Shown one piece after another: positions 61,485 through 64,000 of a stretch of 64,000 nt of DNA (position 1 is its first letter; each line of letters begins with the position of its first letter). The notes under the pieces were generated by a model, which saw nothing but the letters and a program-made list of their open reading frames with translations, was not told where the DNA came from and did not search any database. Location: assembly GCA_937951485.1 (NCBI GenBank), contig CALEDJ010000005.1:1-64000 (forward strand), written 5' to 3'. Source of the stretch: an uncultured bacterium. GTDB lineage: Bacteria > Hydrogenedentota > Hydrogenedentia > Hydrogenedentales > CAILVY01. The translations under genes and the position numbers were made by a program.

Positions 61485-61516
61485 CATCTCTGCTGCTGGG
61501 AAAAACCGCCCTGCCG

Positions 61517-61696
61517 CTACTCCTGTACGGCACGCGACATTGCCTTCGCCAGTTTCCGCCGCCGCCGCTCGCAAGGCTTCTCGAAATATTTCATTTCCTT
61601 CAGCCGCTGCATCAGCCCTTCTTTGTTGCACTTCTTCTTGAAACGTCGCAGGGCTTTCTCAAACGGCTCGTCCGTCTTCACACGAACCTTTGTCAA
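61517..61696 (-). CDS. rpsU: Small ribosomal subunit protein bS21
   Basis: The 59-residue product begins (M)TKVRVKTDEPFEKALRRFKK and ends KLAKAMSRAVQE, with KYFEKPCERRRRKLAKA in between, a full bS21 sequence. bS21 helps mRNA initiation on the 30S subunit. The only start that gives the normal N-terminus is a TTG at 61696, with GGGAGG about 10 bp upstream. It is a single-gene unit, with promoter at 61795-61824 and terminator at 61455-61484. Confidence 0.93.
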   Translation of the reverse strand: MTKVRVKTDEPFEKALRRFKKKCNKEGLMQRLKEMKYFEKPCERRRRKLAKAMSRAVQE

Positions 61697-61794
61697 CGTT
61701 GCTCAACCTCCCCTCATCCCAGAATGCGTACGGCGCAATCTTTTCCGCCGCCGGTTGTCAGAATGCTCATGATTATGTCCTGCTTCAGCCAAGA

Positions 61795-61824
61795 ATACTA
61801 GCAAATTCCCGGCGCAGCCGTCAA
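61795..61824 (-). promoter_or_regulatory. Predicted sigma-70 promoter of rpsU
   Basis: On the minus strand TTGACG (61824-61819), an 18-bp spacer, then TAGTAT (61800-61795), about 98 bp upstream of the TTG start. Confidence 0.6.
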
Positions 61825-61922
61825 CCCACGAGCGGCGCCGCACTGTCCGTAGTATAAAATGCGTTCAACGCCGGCTTGTAAGGTGACAAAGAATATGCGG
61901 GGCGGGGCATTTCCCCACGTGG

Positions 61923-63365
61923 TCAGGCGCCGGGGATGGGCTGTGCGCCGGGGCGGCGGGGCTTGAGGTGGAAGAGGACGCGGGGGAGGTATAGCGGGAG
62001 ACAATGGCGTTTGGGGTAGTCGCGGGCGATACGGAGAAGCCGGAGAGGATTGCCGTAGAAACGCGTGACGCCCCGGCGTATTTCGGCGGCGAGGGTTTCT
62101 TCGGGGATGTCGGAACAGTTGATGGTGGGGCGGTAGGTATAGTCGGTGTCGGCGAATTGGATGGCGGCGATTTTCTCCGGATGATTTTTTTCCATGAGCC
62201 GCCACAGGTCCGTGTGCGGATAGGGCACGACGCGGTAGAACAGGGCTGCGTGGAGGTGTGAGCGGCAGGCGGTATCGAGCGTCTGTCGCACTTCTTCGAT
62301 TGTCTCCGTGGGAAAGCCGAGCATCATGAATCCGTAGGTGAAGATGCGGCGGCGAGCCGTCCATTCGACCGCCTGGAGGTAGCGGTCAATATTCAGGCGC
62401 TTTCCGATGTACTGCTGGACCCGGGGGGATCCGGTTTCGAGCGCGAAGGCCGAAATATACATGCCGGCGCGATGAAGCGCATCAATAACATCTTCCGTCA
62501 GCAAATCAGACCTGAGGCTGTTGGGGAAGGCAATCTTGATGCGAATGTCCTTTTGGCGCACCATCTCGCAGAATTCGAGGACGCGGTGCTTGTTGAAGTT
62601 GAAGATGTCATCGAAGATTTCGACTTCGTCAATGCCGAACGCGCGCTGGTAGTGTTCGATTTCTGCGACGATGCGTTGTGCGGAATGACCGCGAAAGCGC
62701 TTGCCGAAGACCTTGTGGCAGTAGATGCACTTGTAGGGGCAGCCCCGGCTGGTGAACATGGCGAGGAATTTGCGGGGGGGCGGCAGGGGCGTCTGCGACC
62801 AGAGTTTCCAATAGCGGCGCGCGTCAATCAGATCATAGGCGGGGAAGGGCAGGTCATCCAGGTTTGCGATGGTCGGGGTTTCTCCGGGGTTGACCATGAT
62901 GGCGCCGGCGCGGTCGCGCCGGATGAGGCCGGGGACGCCTTCCAGTCCTTCGCCGTCGCGCCGCGCCTGCAGGACGGCCTCCAGGGGCAGTTCGCCTTCG
63001 CCGGCGACGGCGATATCGGCGGGGCATTCCTCCAGCACCATGCGCCCGACGGCGGAGACATGCGGCCCGCCCAGCACAATCGTCGCGTCCGGCGCGGCGG
63101 CGCGGAACGCGCGCGTCAACGGGTCAAGGAGATGCGCATGCGAGGTGAAGCAGGTAATGCCGATGACGTCCGGGGCAAAGGCTTTTGCGCGCGCGATGAG
63201 CGATTCGTGGGAACAATCCTCGGCGCGCTGGTCCACGATGAGAATGTCTACATCCATCCTCGAACGTACATAGGCGGCGATGTACAGCAGCCCCAGCGGC
63301 GGCGAGACGAGCCGATAGGACCCACGATGGCCGATATTGGCCAGAAAAAGGCGAAGACGCTTCAA
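61923..63365 (-). CDS. B12-binding-type radical SAM protein
   Basis: The 480-residue product has an N-terminal Rossmann-like cobalamin-binding-type domain (about 1-135: SPPLGLLYIAAYVRS, VIGITCFTSHAHLLDPL, VLGGPHVSA, GEGELPLEAVL). A radical SAM domain follows with the cluster motif CPYKCIYC (C-x3-C-x2-C, about residue 215) and later ALETGSPRVQQYIGK and FMMLGFPTETIEEVRQTL. The cobalamin-ligand DxHxxG motif is not evident, as in many members. Such enzymes methylate or rearrange lipids, peptides or cofactors. The start is a TTG at 63365 with CCAGGAG about 10 bp upstream. No partner gene shows the substrate. Confidence 0.88.
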   Translation of the reverse strand: MKRLRLFLANIGHRGSYRLVSPPLGLLYIAAYVRSRMDVDILIVDQRAEDCSHESLIARAKAFAPDVIGITCFTSHAHLLDPLTRAFRAAAPDATIVLGGPHVSAVGRMVLEECPADIAVAGEGELPLEAVLQARRDGEGLEGVPGLIRRDRAGAIMVNPGETPTIANLDDLPFPAYDLIDARRYWKLWSQTPLPPPRKFLAMFTSRGCPYKCIYCHKVFGKRFRGHSAQRIVAEIEHYQRAFGIDEVEIFDDIFNFNKHRVLEFCEMVRQKDIRIKIAFPNSLRSDLLTEDVIDALHRAGMYISAFALETGSPRVQQYIGKRLNIDRYLQAVEWTARRRIFTYGFMMLGFPTETIEEVRQTLDTACRSHLHAALFYRVVPYPHTDLWRLMEKNHPEKIAAIQFADTDYTYRPTINCSDIPEETLAAEIRRGVTRFYGNPLRLLRIARDYPKRHCLPLYLPRVLFHLKPRRPGAQPIPGA

Positions 63366-63688
63366 TGAAATTCACTCCTGGAGGCATTTGCGAAACAGGC
63401 TTTTTCACGGAACATCAGATAAATTGCTGTCGGAAATATCAAGAATTTTCGATCGCAGGGTCGCCAGAAATGCTCATTGCGCAAATGCCTCTCCTGTTGC
63501 ATGGCTTGCATTGTACCATCGCCCGCGGCATTCTTGAAGCACGCCTTCCATTCCTCGGAGGGGAACAATTAAAATAGGCCTTCCGATTATTGCAGAAGAG
63601 TCGTGGGTTTTCGAGGGATACGCCTGAGAATGAAACGCGGTGGACGGAATCCAAGGCGGCGCGGTCCCGGGCGTGCTGCAGGGCAGCC
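63366..63688. other. Intergenic region between divergent genes
   Basis: These 323 bp lie between the radical SAM gene (minus) and the GT39-like gene (plus). The sequence is less GC-rich than its neighbours. No repeat family or convincing promoter was recognised. Confidence 0.4.
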
Positions 63689-64000
63689 ATGATCACGGAT
63701 AGGACACGGCGGACGATGGTCTATGCGGCTTTGGCCGTCATTGTGATCATCGGGCTGGCGCTGCGGCTGTATCGGATTGGCGAGGAATCCGTTGACCACG
63801 AAGAGTATGTCAGCGTGGTGCATCTGGACGCGCCGGGCCTGATCGCCTTTCTTAAGGACACCAGCGCGCATTACCCCTATTCGGTGCCGATGCACACCGT
63901 CTTTCAGTACCTGTGGACGCGGGTATTGGGCACGGACATTGTCCGCGTGCGTCTCCTGTATGTGGTCACTGGGATGCTCTGCATACCCCTGTTGTTTGCT
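63689..64000 (+). CDS. GT39-like membrane glycosyltransferase, 5' part only
   Basis: The frame is open to the window edge and gives 104 residues. It has a basic N-terminus and a first TM helix (MVYAALAVIVIIGLALRLYRIG), then an extracytoplasmic loop ESVDHEEYVSVVHLDAPGLI with the acidic residues typical of GT39/PMT-type glycosyltransferases, and further hydrophobic sequence. The ATG at 63689 has only a weak purine tract upstream. It is a relative in type, not a copy, of the gene at 2750. The 3' part is outside the window. Confidence 0.6.
   Translation, partial: MITDRTRRTMVYAALAVIVIIGLALRLYRIGEESVDHEEYVSVVHLDAPGLIAFLKDTSAHYPYSVPMHTVFQYLWTRVLGTDIVRVRLLYVVTGMLCIPLLFA

Overview
The window is a GC-rich bacterial chromosome segment from a Gram-negative (diderm) organism. 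It carries a complete type II secretion gene run, a TolC-family protein, a CsgG-type lipoprotein with an outer-membrane beta-barrel protein, and a PagL-like lipid A deacylase candidate. The mix of a Tat-exported sulfatase, an SGNH-DUF1080 fusion, GH43, GH130 and GH99-like enzymes, DUF6785-type membrane proteins and many dispersed palindromic repeats resembles Planctomycetota/Verrucomicrobiota/Hydrogenedentota-type environmental genomes. That placement is inference: there is no rRNA here. Non-ATG starts (TTG or GTG) supported by good ribosome binding sites are frequent. No phage, transposase gene, CRISPR array or tRNA gene was recognised.

Layout. 1-4.4 kb: a large secreted protein with an Ig-like domain and a C-terminal sorting-type anchor, a strong terminator, then a GT39-like membrane protein. 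4.5-9.1 kb: the conserved housekeeping order ftsH-folP-glmM, with a repeat block between ftsH and folP. 9.6-17 kb: carbohydrate-active genes (GH43; a GT4 glycosyltransferase fused to a helical C-terminal domain and coupled to a GH130 phosphorylase; a GH99-like secreted enzyme) and a methyltransferase gene remnant. 17-20.5 kb: a lipoprotein with a CsgG-type domain overlapping an outer-membrane protein gene. 21-26.7 kb: a sulfatase, two small exported cysteine-rich proteins (one a secreted metallothionein-like protein with a 108-bp tandem repeat), an SGNH-DUF1080 protein and a PagL-like protein.

26.6-30.5 kb is a compact reverse-strand operon (TetR regulator, lipoprotein adaptor, ABC ATPase, ABC-2 permease). 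It has a consensus promoter and a perfect 20-bp palindromic operator. 31.2-42.0 kb is the most unusual block: a DUF6785-like membrane protein, a 1552-residue protein joining an M28 peptidase-like domain that has lost its metal and catalytic residues to an FtsX-type permease, an OPT-like transporter, a miniature FtsX-type permease and a MacB/LolD-type ATPase, all on one strand. 42.4-55.6 kb is a type II secretion run (gspC-D-E-F-G-H-I-J-K-[small ORF]-L-M) without a prepilin peptidase gene. 55.6-64 kb holds a TolC-like protein under a consensus promoter, a DUF2283 protein, a metallophosphoesterase, an RluD-type pseudouridine synthase coupled to xylulokinase, rpsU (TTG start, own promoter and terminator), a B12-binding-type radical SAM protein and the start of a second GT39-like membrane protein.

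Several families of short palindromic repeats occupy most intergenic spaces and in two places (gspI 3' end, gspJ 5' end) appear to have entered coding sequence.
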